A stretch of DNA of 64,000 nucleotides from Wyeomyia smithii (taxonomy: Eukaryota > Arthropoda > Insecta > Diptera > Culicidae): contig NC_073694.1 of NCBI RefSeq assembly GCF_029784165.1, forward strand, positions 47,277,674-47,341,673. The letters run 5' to 3'. This document shows positions 1 to 10,450 of the stretch, one piece after another. A model generated the notes under the pieces. The model saw nothing but the letters and a program-made list of their open reading frames with translations. It did not search any database and had not been told where the DNA came from. Position 1 is the first letter of the stretch. Each line of letters begins with the position of its first letter. Both the position numbers and the translations under genes were made by a program.

Positions 1-2680
1 GAAATGGACATCCGCGACTGTCATCCACGTCTGTGCTGACTCGCTCTACGCCGCAGTATATCGCGACGGGGGACGCGAGATGTAATCGCTGCTGATGACA
101 TTCAAATGAATATTTGCAATCAACGGAAATGTGCTGAGCAGAATGTAGGACTGACCACTGGGTTTGCTCTATTTGCGAGCAGTAGCTATCTGTTTGATGT
201 CACTTAACCGTTTCCAACTTAAAATTATCATCATCGTTAGAAGCGCTACTCTCTTAACGGTTAATTCGAGATCATTTTACCGGCGGCAAGAACCTGGTAA
301 AATAGCCAAAACATGAAAAATTCCATTCCAACTCAGCCGATTGAGAGATTAGTTTCTTACAAATAGCGCTGACACGCGCCATTAATAACCTTAAATTCCT
401 CACAAAAGAGATTTAACCTTCATTTTATCTTCGTCCGTGTACGGGAGGCATCACAGTTCTCTTGTCTCAGTGGAAAAAAAGATGTACACCGGCGAAGGGT
501 TACCCATTCAGCAGCAACCGAAAAATAAATAAGTACTACCGCGTGCGTAAGAAAAATCACTTCTTCACTCATCAACGGCGAGCCTATTCAGGAATTTTCT
601 TCACCGGGGATCAAAAGTAATAAGCAACCCGAGCGGCCCCGTCGGCCCGGACAATGGGATATGCGACATGATGAATAATCATTCACAATCTTAGACTGAA
701 AAGGCCGTCGGCACTTTCGGACGTTATATTTCACTTGAAATATTAAGTGTTATTACCGGTGTTACTGGTTCCATTACTGAGACGTAAAAATAGTGAATTA
801 GCTCTTATCACTTATTTCATTGGCGTGGGCTTGAGGGTGGTTTCTGGGGTACAAATCCCCTTTTGTCCAGAAGCATGGAAAAGCATGGTAGAGAGGCGGT
901 TCCTGAATAAAAAAAACGCAGGCTTGATGTAGGACTACGGATGGTAGAACTTTGCGAAGCCTTGCACTCAGGATAGCAAATATGGCTGCTATAAACACCG
1001 CACGCAACCGTACATGTCACCAAGTAATTATCGCACAGCAAAAGTGCTTTCATATCATTCTCACTGCTAAGCTGACTATAAATACTACAGTAATGTCATT
1101 TGGGTACATTGCTAGGCGATGATGGAATGCCCGGAAACGTTTTATCTGTTTAATAGACGAATCCGCGCTGCAAACTTTCACTGCCATGATAGGATTTTCA
1201 GTTAAAATTGAAATTTTCGATCTCGATTCAACGAACGAGCTGAGAATCAAAGAGACTTTCTGCTCCAATCAACTGACAGTTACTGTTGGCGTGCAGCATT
1301 TCTTAAGTTTCGCGCACGCTGTGTTGCTTTAGCGATGTTTATGCGGTTCAGATAGATGCTTATATAGTTCATCGGCGACTTGAGACAGTGAAAATGCTGT
1401 TTTTTCATTTTCATTTGCAGTGTTGAAAATTTGCGGCGCTGTTGGGAATGTTTGACTTTGAAACCTTCTATAAATTTTTTCACCACCCAATAAAAAACTC
1501 AACCCAAGCTATCTGTTTCCATCCCACACTAAAAAAAATTGATTACACTAATCAACACAGTTGCACTCCGAAAGCTCTAACCAAAAAAAAATGATACTAA
1601 ATAATAGCTATTTAACCATTCTTGTAGTTTTTGGTGCCCTCAACCACTAACTTTTTTTCAGAGACTTAAATAACAGTCCTCTGGCTGAGCGCTTCATCGA
1701 TCCGGTTCTACTGTTATTCAACACGAAGTGACAGTCATCTTTCGAACATTCGTATAACATACGGAGCAAAATCTCTTGCACCTTGCGAAGCTGGAAAAAT
1801 AACGTTACTTGAAAAAGGCGGAACCACTTACCTATGTTTTTTTTGCTAACAGAAAGCGAGCTTATGATTGGTTAGCCAATGCTTTCCAAATTGATTTAAG
1901 TTCATTTTCACACTGATACGCAATTGATGCGAATTTCTAATCATTGAGAAAAACTTCACCTATTGATTAAAGCTTTTGTGTTCAAGATCAGTTTAGTTTT
2001 TTCAACAATGTTGGTATTGAAACGTACTACGTAATTCTACACACACCATCCTGTTCTCAGCTATGAAAGAGAGCGGGTGTTTGGCTGAATGCTGCGAAAC
2101 CAAACCAAAAATAATTGATTTCCAGCTCTACTTTTCATTAACTTACTATTGAAAAGATATGTCAACTACTATATTTCCCAGGAAACACAGTTTAATTAGA
2201 AAATATCGTGGAACTGAAATGAAAACACTATCAATTATGGACGAAATAAGTAGGAATCAAAATGTAGATGCTTGGAATAGGAATGTTATCTGTAATTTAT
2301 CCAAAAATTATGGACCCAAGGATAAAAATAAATGTTTAGTGTCACTATTTTTTTCGTAAAAACTTTATTAATTTTTTGCTTTGACCTCATATAGGATATA
2401 AATTTACGGTAGAATATTCACAAAATTTCACAATGACGTTCAAAAAGTCAGAAAACCTATCCCAGGAAGATTTTAATTTAGCAGATAAGTAGGAGGGTAG
2501 TATCCGAATTTATATATCAAGTATGATCCTATTTACATTATTATTATTTTGTTACTACTTCTTTCCACCAATTTTTTTCTCTTTATTTAATCAATGTTGA
2601 GCATTGAAGGAAAGGGATTTGCTAAACGATTCCACATACTTCAAAAGTTGACTTTGCGATTTGTTTATGGTATGTAAACC
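1..2680. other. No gene recognised; mostly unique sequence
   Basis: Only short overlapping frames below 80 codons on both strands, without family resemblance. The first ~600 bases are somewhat GC-richer than the rest. No repeat or transposon end is recognised. The stretch lies upstream of the Runt exon, so it may be intron or 5' flank of that gene. Confidence 0.5.
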
Positions 2681-2689
2681 AGTATTCCA

Positions 2690-2870
2690 GAGTAAAGAGG
2701 GGTGTCAAATCATCACTGAAATGTTACTTGTACTTCAAAATCCTCGCATTTCAAATTTGGTTCCATTTGCTTGATTAGTTCTAGTTTTATGTGAAATTCG
2801 TGTTAAATTTGTATGGGAGCCGTTCCTTTCAAAAGAGTAAGGGGCAGGGCTCTACGTTTGCGAAGCAAAA
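2690..2870 (+). repeat. Dispersed mosquito repeat unit (GGGGTGTCAAATCATCA... type)
   Basis: Contains the landmarks GGGGTGTCAAATCATCA, TTTGGTTCCATTTGCTTGATTAG and TTTGTATGGGAGCC, shared with 6080-6600 and 37630-37990 in this window. About one unit (~140-150 bp) is present here, diverged. No coding content. Confidence 0.6.
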
Positions 2871-3420
2871 CAATAAGACTGAATATCTCGCGCTGTCGTT
2901 TCGATTCGAACAGTTTCATTTTCACTTGATTCTTTTCGGTTACTGTCATCGAATCACTTCTTCCTCTCTTTCCCGTCTGTTGTTTATCGGATCATTTCAA
3001 ATGGAACTGATGACTATTTCAATTGACGAAGAGAGTGACGTAGAGAGAGACTCTTTACATTCCTTCAGCATCTTAATTGAAATTAGCACCGCATCGCGTC
3101 GTTTGATGACAGTTTTCTAATACCGCAAGCTGTAGCTAGAACGGCAATGGCATCCAATAAATACGTAACGCAAGTTCCGATCAATATTTCCTCCCTCTTT
3201 CCTATATATGCGTGAAGTCTCCATTAGCGCATATTATCATTTTCAATTGAGAATCGTCATGTGAGAGTGATGGTGATAATCTTCGCTAACAATTGAAAAG
3301 CATTTGTATCAATTACAAGCCCTTCAGCTGTCAAAATCAAAGCAAGAGCTTTCGACGGGATTTCATGTGACTCACGAAGTGCTCTAAAATGATACAGAAG
3401 CTTTTCAATTCAAAGCGACG

Positions 3421-4303
3421 CACAGTGGGACGAAATCAAAAATAGTAGGACATTGGTGTTTGTGACGAAACGCATGGTTTCAGCGTTTCGATTTCTTCTA
3501 GAAAGTTTCTCAGCTTTATGAGTACTTTATTTTGACGAAAAGTTTTTTTTATTAAGGGGGTTGTACACCAAAATAAAAAAAATAACTTTGTTTATTTCTT
3601 GATGAACTTGATAACTTGCTTCCGACACATTGCAGACCTAGCTATTACGAGCAAGTTTGTAGAGAATTGGATCATTTTATCTCCGAAACTGACAAATTTA
3701 TAAGGTAATAAAGTAAAACATCCCCTTAAAATGTGTTTTTGCGTGATAACGCTCTTATCTTAATTTTGCCATTGTTCAAGTGTTCTACAAACTCCAAACT
3801 AAGATTAATTGTCACATTTTTTCAGATGAAAGTGTATCGTTATCTCTTAATTTGGAGGAGTTATGTCTGTTTTTGCACTTTTATGGCACAACTTTTGAGA
3901 GGACATATCTTGTGGAAAGGCAGATGTTGGCAGCTATTTTCAGTTTCATTTTATTTGGATACCTATTCCCTCCAATTGTGTATATATTTATATCGTACTG
4001 GAATCGAAAGGGATTGATAGTCATTTTTCGGAAATTTACTTGCAACTTATTTGGATTTTTATTATTTTTTATTATCAACTCTTTTTTTTAAATCGGACAA
4101 CCATTGCCCGTAAATGAGTAATCCATGGACGTTTGGTGATTTAACAGGTGCTCGAAAATTGTAGCGAAGTGTTGAAATGTGTAACTTTGAACCGTCAAAA
4201 TGAAGTACTCTTAAAGCTGAGAAACTGAGACATCGAAACGCTAAAACTATGCGTTTCGTCACAAACACCAATGTCCTACTATTTTCGATTTCGTTTCACT
4301 GTG
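3421..4303. mobile_element. Transib-like non-autonomous element (MITE) with RSS-like CACAGTG termini and CGACG duplication
   Basis: Seen: left end CACAGTGGGACGAAATC at 3421, right end GATTTCGTTTCACTGTG ending at 4303. The ends form imperfect inverted repeats of about 120 bp. Flanking 5-mers are both CGACG (3416-3420 and 4304-4308). Established: Transib elements, relatives of RAG1, have CACWATG-like termini and make 5-bp GC-rich target duplications of the form CGNCG; the V(D)J heptamer is CACAGTG. No transposase is encoded; the small frames inside are AT-rich and unrecognised. A separate TTAA-flanked MITE sits inside at 3556-3725. Confidence 0.8.
3556..3725. mobile_element. TTAA-flanked MITE (piggyBac-like) nested in the Transib-like element
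   Basis: A 170-bp segment lies between TTAA at 3552-3555 and TTAA at 3726-3729. Its ends read GGGGGTTGTACACC on the left and ATCCCC on the right, giving a short imperfect inverted repeat. TTAA target choice is characteristic of piggyBac-superfamily elements. No ORF. It interrupts the interior of the older element at 3421-4303. Confidence 0.5.
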
Positions 4304-4419
4304 CGACGGGTCAAAGCGTCAATATAACCTGATAATTGTCAATTGAAAATGACTGTGTCAGCCTCTGGTCAGGGGTAATAAACTTACATAAAAATATGTA
4401 TTGTCTCTAACCTACAAAG

Positions 4420-5995
4420 CAGGAAGAGGATGACGATTATGAGTGACGAATAAGCTGTGGAGCCACCAACACAGGAGGAGGTGATAAAGGCGATTAGTGA
4501 GCTGAAAAACGGCAAGGCTGCTGGGAAGGACGGTATCCCGGCCGAACTTCTAAAAGCAGGAAGCGAGCGGCTGTACTATGCGGTCCACCAGATAATACTG
4601 AGGATCTGGGCGGATGAACAAATGCCGAACGACTGGTTGGAAGGCCTCATATGCCCTATCTATAAGGAGAGTCATCGGTTGGGTTGTAGCAATTATCGAG
4701 GCATTACGTTGCTCAACTCCGCATATAAAGTGCTCTCCCGTATCCTGCTCTTCAGATTTAGACCGTTAACGGAATCATTCGTCAACGAATACCAGGCTGG
4801 TTTTCGACTGGGGCGTTCTACGACGGATCAAATCTTCACCATGCGACAGATCCTCGATAAGTTCTGGGAGTATGACCTGCAGACGCACCATCTGTTTGTG
4901 AATTTCAAGACGGCATACTACAAAGGAAACGAGCTGTGGCAGATCATGCTGGAACAAGGTTTCCCGACGAAACTAATTAAGCTGAGTCGTATGACACTGG
5001 AGGGATCAAAATCATGCGTGCGGGTAGCTGGCGATACATCAGCTACGTTCGTAACGTTGGATGGACTGAAGCAGGGGTATGAGCTCTTTAGCTTACTATT
5101 CAACATCGCCCTTGAAGGTGCAGTACGAAGAGCAAACGTGCAAAAAAATGGACGATCATCACGGTAAACGGTAATGTATCATATACTAAAAAAAACCGGT
5201 ACGATCATCACAAAATCTCACATGCTTCTTGGTTTTGCGGACGACATCGATATCATCGGTAACGACCGTAGGACCGTAGAGGAGGCCTTCGTACCTTTTA
5301 AGTGGAAAGCAGCGAGATTGGGACTTGTCGTTAACTCTGCCAAAACGAAGTACATGGTAACTGGCAGGGAGCGTGGGAATTTCCGTGGTGTTAGTGCTGA
5401 GTTGGAGATAGATGGTGAACGATTTGAAGTGGTCAACGAATTCGTTTATCTTGGTACGCTTGTGACATATGACAACGATATGAGCCGAGAAGTGAAACGA
5501 CGAGTTGCAGCTGCGAACAGGGCCCTTTGCGGACTACGTAACCAGCTAAGCTCCCGTAGTTTGCAAACTTGCGCAAAACTAGCGCTGTATAGGACGCTGA
5601 TACTCTTGGTGGGCCTTTACCGACATGAAGCATGGACGCTGAAGGAAGCTGATGGACGAGTGCTCGGAGTTTTTGAGCGTAAAGTTCTGCGATCTGGTAA
5701 ACTGGAAGATGGAGTGTGGTGCAGACGCATGAATCACGAGTTGTACCAGGTATACAAACATACTGATACAGTGAAGGTAATACAGCGGGACAGGCTTCAG
5801 TGGGTTGAACATGTAGCCAGAATGCCTGACGAGAGAGCCGCCAGAACTTTCTTCTGAAGAGAACCAGGAAGAGGCCGCCGGCTCCGTGGAAGGCCTCGCA
5901 CGCGGTGGAAGAAGATGCACGATCTGCTGGTGTACGAATAGACTGGAGAACGGTTGTCCAAGACAAAGGAAGCTAGACATCTCTAATTCGTTCGG
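4420..5995 (+). pseudogene. RTE-like non-LTR retrotransposon ORF2 fragment: RT and C-terminal domain, broken
   Basis: Seen: frames at 4457-5167 and 5174-5857 read as reverse transcriptase. They contain NGKAAGKDGIPAELLKAG, NYRGITLLNSAYKVLSRIL and YQAGFRLGRSTTDQIF; motif A is mutated to FKTAYYKGNELW, so the catalytic Asp after FKAAY is lost; then GLKQGYELFSLLFNIALEG, and after a stop/frame change LLGFADDIDII. The C-terminal end has the typical LQWVEHVARMPDE segment followed by GRGRRLRGRPRTRW. The endonuclease domain is missing (5' truncated). Defects: stops near 5165 and 5855 and loss of an active-site residue. It was an RNA-templated DNA polymerase for target-primed integration; this copy is dead. 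Same family as the copies at 22.7-23.8 kb and 58.2-58.6 kb. The RTE-clade call rests on motif style. Confidence 0.85.
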
Positions 5996-6075
5996 CCCTA
6001 GACCGGTGAACGGTCCATTAGCCATTAGCGTTAGCGAATAATATAAAAATTCGTGTTTTATTTGCATGAAAGCTT

Positions 6076-6600
6076 GAGAAACCCTTTTAAAGGAGGGAAG
6101 AGTCTCGAACTACGACATAAATATTTTTTGTTCCCTAAAACATTCCCATGACAATTTTGGTTCCATTAGCTACATTAGTTCTCAAGTTATGCAGAAATTT
6201 GTGTAACATTTTTATAGGAGCCTCCCTTCCAGAGAAGGAAAGGATATCAAACCACCATAGAAATATTTGCTGCTTCCAGAAATTTCTACGTTCTATTTTT
6301 TTCGTTTATTGCATTAGTTTTCTAGTGATGCAGAAATTTAGGTTTCGTGTGTATGCAGGAGAGGAGAGAGGGGTGTCAAATCATCATGGAAATATTTCAT
6401 GCTTCAAAACCCTCCACAGGCAAAATCTGGTTCCATTCGCTTGATTAGATAATGAGTTATGCAGAATTTTGTATTTTATTTGTATGGGAACCCTCTTTCC
6501 CAGAGAAGAGAGGGGTCCCAAATCAGCATATAAACCTTTCTGGGCCCCAAAACCCGCTGCATAAAAGTTTTTACGCCGATCCACTGATCAGTTTTTGAGT
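6076..6600 (+). repeat. Tandem array of the ~140-150 bp dispersed mosquito repeat
   Basis: About three diverged units follow each other, each with a stretch like TTTTGGTTCCATTAGCT, then TTATGCAGAAATTT, then TGTATGGGA followed by a C/T-rich and G-rich palindrome-like CTTCCAGAGAAGG. Similar units occur at 2690-2870 and 37630-37990. The frames at 6148-6444 (+) and 6384-6584 (-) are incidental to the repeat. Confidence 0.65.
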
Positions 6601-6630
6601 AAAGTCGCAAAATAAAGGTAACATGTTCTG

Positions 6631-6834
6631 CAGTGCCTGGAAGATGACTCGTATGCAGCTCTCGTTTCTCAATGTCGCGTACCTCTAACAGCTATACTCC
6701 ATTCGCTATTATGTGACAAACTAGACTGAAGCTGAATTTTCTACACGCAGTCTTTTGAATCGAGTTTAACGTAGATTTTTGCCATTAGGGCGTGGCCACG
6801 CAGCTTAGAGAAAGAGAAACAAAACAAAACACCT
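6631..6834. repeat. Direct repeat copy 1 (204 bp; partner at 7391-7594)
   Basis: Starts CAGTGCCTGGAAGATGACTC and ends near AAACAAAACACCTT. About 90% identical by eye to 7391-7594, same orientation, offset exactly 760 bp. It contains the palindrome CGTGGCCACG. Too short and without TG..CA ends for a confident LTR call. Confidence 0.75.
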
Positions 6835-7390
6835 TCGATACTACTGAGTGATTTTTATAAGCACCGAAAGAAAGTTTTTGCTTCCCCGATACGAAAATTA
6901 CTCTGGTTTTCAGGTTAAATAATTTTCGTTACTTATATTTGAATGATAACGGTGTTCGAGACGGCACAAAGAAACAATTAAATCGGAAAATCACTCAATT
7001 TAGCAGTGAAAATTCTTGAAATGAGGTTTATATCTTGCTGTGATAAACTATTTATAGGCAACACTACCGTTTATTTTTGGTGCGCCTTGGTCGTTATTGT
7101 AAAAATGATTATTGAGAATAGATGAACATTTCAAACTAGTAGTAGTTGTGAAAATTTTTATAGCTCTTATCTTCAAGCATTTAAAGTTCTGAAAAGAACC
7201 GATTCCATAATTTTCAGCTCGGAATGTGTGCTACAGAACGCTGATGATCGCACCACCGGTAGCGTTGAATATTTTGCTTCGCCGCGCATAATAAAATTTG
7301 CTCTCCGCTGTGCCCTCCAGTAGCTGTGCCAGCAAAATATCCTGCAGCGTACGATAGTAACTGTTGCTGCCGTATGAAATATAAACGTAA

Positions 7391-7594
7391 CAGTGCCTGG
7401 AAGTTGACTCGTATGCAGCTCTCGTTTATCAATGTCGCGTACCTCTAACAGCTATTCTCCACTCGCTATTGTGTGACAAACTAGACTGAAGCTGAATTTT
7501 CTGCACGCAGTCTTTTGTATCGAGTTCAGCGTAGATTTTTGCCATTATGGCGTGGCCACGCAGCTTAGAGAAAGACAAACGGAGCAAAACACTT
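7391..7594. repeat. Direct repeat copy 2 (204 bp; partner at 6631-6834)
   Basis: Starts CAGTGCCTGGAAGTTGACTC, ends near GAGCAAAACACTTTG. The 556 bp between the copies has no recognised coding content. A local duplication or two solo copies of a short element are both possible. Confidence 0.75.
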
Positions 7595-8494
7595 TGTTGA
7601 GTCAAAATATGAAGGTAGTGGAATTTATTCCGTCCATGTTATTGTTATCCGTGCTCGGAAAGCAAGCCAATAGCGAGAGAAATGTATGGGAAACTTGACC
7701 TTGGAACTTTTCACCTTTTTTCACCATTAAGATGTAAAGCAACAATGTTAAACATTATATCAAACAATTGTTACATATTTTATCTATCCACCGACGTATA
7801 AATGACTAAGATGCATTAAGTAGTTCGCTTGCTATAATCGTTTAAAATCTGACGCAACATTTGCCAGTTTCATTTTCAATTTCACAAAATGTAATCTAAT
7901 ATAGAAAACAAAGACGTAGTCCTACGTCAAAAACCTTTCACTGTCTGAGCTAACATTCAACACCACGGCGCACTGGGGTCCAAACTACTGAAAAATGGAA
8001 CTTAATTCCTTACCGCCTTTACCTTCATCTTACATTATGCTGTCTTCGGAGCAATTGTTTGTATGAATGACCAATATAATCTGAAAGATTTAAAAGTTAT
8101 TTAGAACTTTCTATCATGAAATTGAAAAAGAAATTTCTGAGTTAAGTGATAGAGGAATAGTTTATTCTGCAAAGTTTTTGACCATGTAAAAATATGAAAC
8201 TTTGCTCAATAAACAGAATCCCAATATTCAATATGCTCCCCGTACTCTAGTATCGGTGGATTTGGACAAATGAAATCTATAACAGTTTGTATACATAGTA
8301 CTTGTCCTAAGGTTTAAGGAAAAAGTATTGCTATTATGCCTCTTTTTCCCGCTTTTCGTTGGTAAAACTATCTATAAAAGCTAAAATATGCAATAACTTT
8401 GTAAGAAAAAGTCCTGTAGATGTGTGATCTTAAGCAAAAACTTTCACCCTTATACCCCCCACCAAAACTCCCATACCAAAACTCATACTTCATT
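7595..8494. other. No gene; AT-rich intergenic/intronic sequence with repeat fragments
   Basis: Contains the 14-nt near-palindrome ACGTAGTCCTACGT at 7914-7927, also at 50454-50467. The segment around 7965-8070, including GAACTTAATTC and GTCTTCGGAGCAATTG, resembles 42495-42590, suggesting a shared repeat end. No ORF of interest. Confidence 0.4.
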
Positions 8495-8652
8495 GCGACA
8501 ATAGCAATCCCTCTATAACGACATTACTAAATTTATAACGACATTCTCAACGGTACCTTCTGTTCTACATATACACAAATTCTTCGTATTATTGCGACAT
8601 TTCCCTACAACGACAGTCCCTTGCGATGTCGCTATAAAGGGATTCGACTGTA
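8495..8652. mobile_element. Pogo/Tc1-type MITE fragment
   Basis: Right end reads CGCTATAAAGGGATTCGACTGTA, the reverse complement of TACAGTCGAATCCCTTTATAGCG, with a plausible TA target. The left side carries AATCCCTCTATAACGACATT, matching the inner part of the same terminal repeat but without the outermost TACAGTCG, so it looks clipped. Internal repeats of ATAACGACATT and TTGCGACATTTCC. No ORF. Confidence 0.6.
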
Positions 8653-8950
8653 TTACATTTCATGTCAGCACCGCACATCCCACAAACCATGCAAATAGCT
8701 ATCTGCAATGAAGAGAAACTAGCTTCTTGGCGCCCCAAAATCAGTTATCCAGGGAAACTTTTCTGCCACTCGCGCCTTGTAGTCCCACTTCTCTTCTCAT
8801 CGTTAATTTTTCTATTCCGTTTTGTAAAGTGACTACGAACCAATCATGGGTGTTGTATTTCGCTACTACGACGCTAATAGTTCCTATTGGTAAATAGCAC
8901 CCCGTTTCTTGATAGTAAACTCACGAATATTTTCACCACTATTCAAAATA

Positions 8951-9441
8951 GGGTAAGGAACGGCTTAAGCAGTAGCGCCGATTTTGATCAGTCGAAGAAA
9001 ACTGGCCTCAACCTTCTGCATTTTGATCAATTTCGACAATTTCAATGATGGAAACGAAAACTTTGATTGTCTAGCTGTCTAACGAATATAAGAAATACCG
9101 TTAATCACAAAGAAATTTGTGAACAAACTCGTTCGAAACAAATCGACCTATATTGCCTATATTGCCACTTCGGATGCTGAAAAAAAAACGCCTGCAAAAT
9201 AGATGGAAACTGCTTAAAATAGGTTCGGGGTGATTGGAATAGTGTCCCTCGATTGGTAACTTTAATTGATGATTATTAAAGTTTGCTAACTTAGTTTTAC
9301 AATCTGAAAACAAGTTCTGACAGAGAAAACGATAGGGAAAAGATTGATATACTGCTGTTTGAATTTCACCCAACACATTTCGAGTAATTCGTCTGAATAC
9401 ACAGGCGGTTCCTAAAGCTGCTTAGAATATGTTCCCCACCC
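8951..9441. mobile_element. Candidate TA-flanked MITE, ends GGGTAAGGAAC / GTTCCCCACCC
   Basis: The left end GGGTAAGGAACGGCTTAAGCAG at 8951 pairs imperfectly with the right end CTGCTTAGAATATGTTCCCCACCC ending at 9441. Both are flanked by TA (8949-8950, 9442-9443). About 490 bp with no coding content. Terminal matching is imperfect, so the call is moderate. Confidence 0.5.
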
Positions 9442-9889
9442 TATGTGGTCGTCCTTTTTTTCCTCCTTAAAAGGACAGTTGGTTTAAGTTTTCACAAAGC
9501 TGCCCGAAAAAAAATAACGTCAAAACAACCTCAAAAGTTACTGTAATTGTACATAGTTATACCATAATTTAACTATATTTTTCATTGTAAATACATCAAT
9601 TGTACATTAAATATCATTGTCCAGAACAAAAAAAACATGGCTTTTGCCATTTTTACTATGAAAAAGGGGGGTTGTTATGTATCTTAACAGCATTTTTTGA
9701 GGAATTTTTCCCATACATTCAGAAGTCACTGACAATGTTTTTCATGGTAAAATTATTGTCGGTGGAAAACAAAACCGTTATTGAAACATTAAAATACAAT
9801 TTCTATGGTTACAATAAAAAACATTGTCCATTTACTGTTCTCACCGCAAAATACATCGTAAATTTTTTCTCGGGTGGAGATATGCTTGG

Positions 9890-10450
9890 ATGACGGTGCT
9901 TTCTACACAGACGGTAGATCCAACATCTAGCGCTGTGGAAAGTATTCCTCTGTTTTTTTCGTTCGTCATGGAAGGCTGCGAGATTTTTAAATCGCCGCCG
10001 TTTTGCTTACTGCTAGTTGATCCCGTTCCATAGTAAATCATCCTCTTACAACAGTGATCAGATGGACAATGAAGACTAAATTTCTGCATCCTAGCTTTTC
10101 GACGTGCAGTTGTGCACTCGAGCGAGTAAAACAACAACAAATCGTTTACAAAATCAAACCGTTTGTATTTTTTAGTGCTGAGGAAGACCGTTAGCGATTG
10201 AATGTTTAGTATGAATAAGACTGACACTGAGCGTTTCGCCTAATATTTGGCCTTGTTTTCAGCTTTTCTTAGTCGAAATATGCGTTTAAGAAGGCTCTTC
10301 ATTTTTCAATAGTACAATGGTCAGCGTGATTTGATCACGATTTTCTGCATTTCGGTGGACGCACAGCTGATTTTCCAATCGATTATTTTAAGAATGAAGT
10401 ACATCAGTTGGAAACTGGCTATGTTTTAGGCATTGAAATTGGACAATTTC
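9890..10450 (+). repeat. Dispersed repeat, copy 1 (uninterrupted)
   Basis: Shares landmarks with two other places: TGACGGTG..CACAGACG (39597-39615), GGACAATGAAGACTAAATTTCTGCA (40624-40650, and reversed at 33030-33060), GCGAGTAAAACAACAACAA (reversed at 32930-32965) and ATATTTGGCCTTG plus ACGCACAGCTGATTTT (42090-42230). This copy is continuous and serves as a paralogous empty site for elements inserted in the third copy. No coding content recognised. Confidence 0.7.

Noticed and set aside
3733..4091. Overlapping 94- and 103-codon frames (+)
   Set aside because: Interior of a non-autonomous MITE, AT-rich hydrophobic translation, no start context or family.
5433..6067. Two long minus-strand frames (177 and 162 codons)
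   Set aside because: Antisense shadows of the RTE-like RT gene on the plus strand.
6631..7594. Short LTR retrotransposon
   Set aside because: No TG..CA ends, primer-binding site, polypurine tract or target duplication between the 204-bp repeats.
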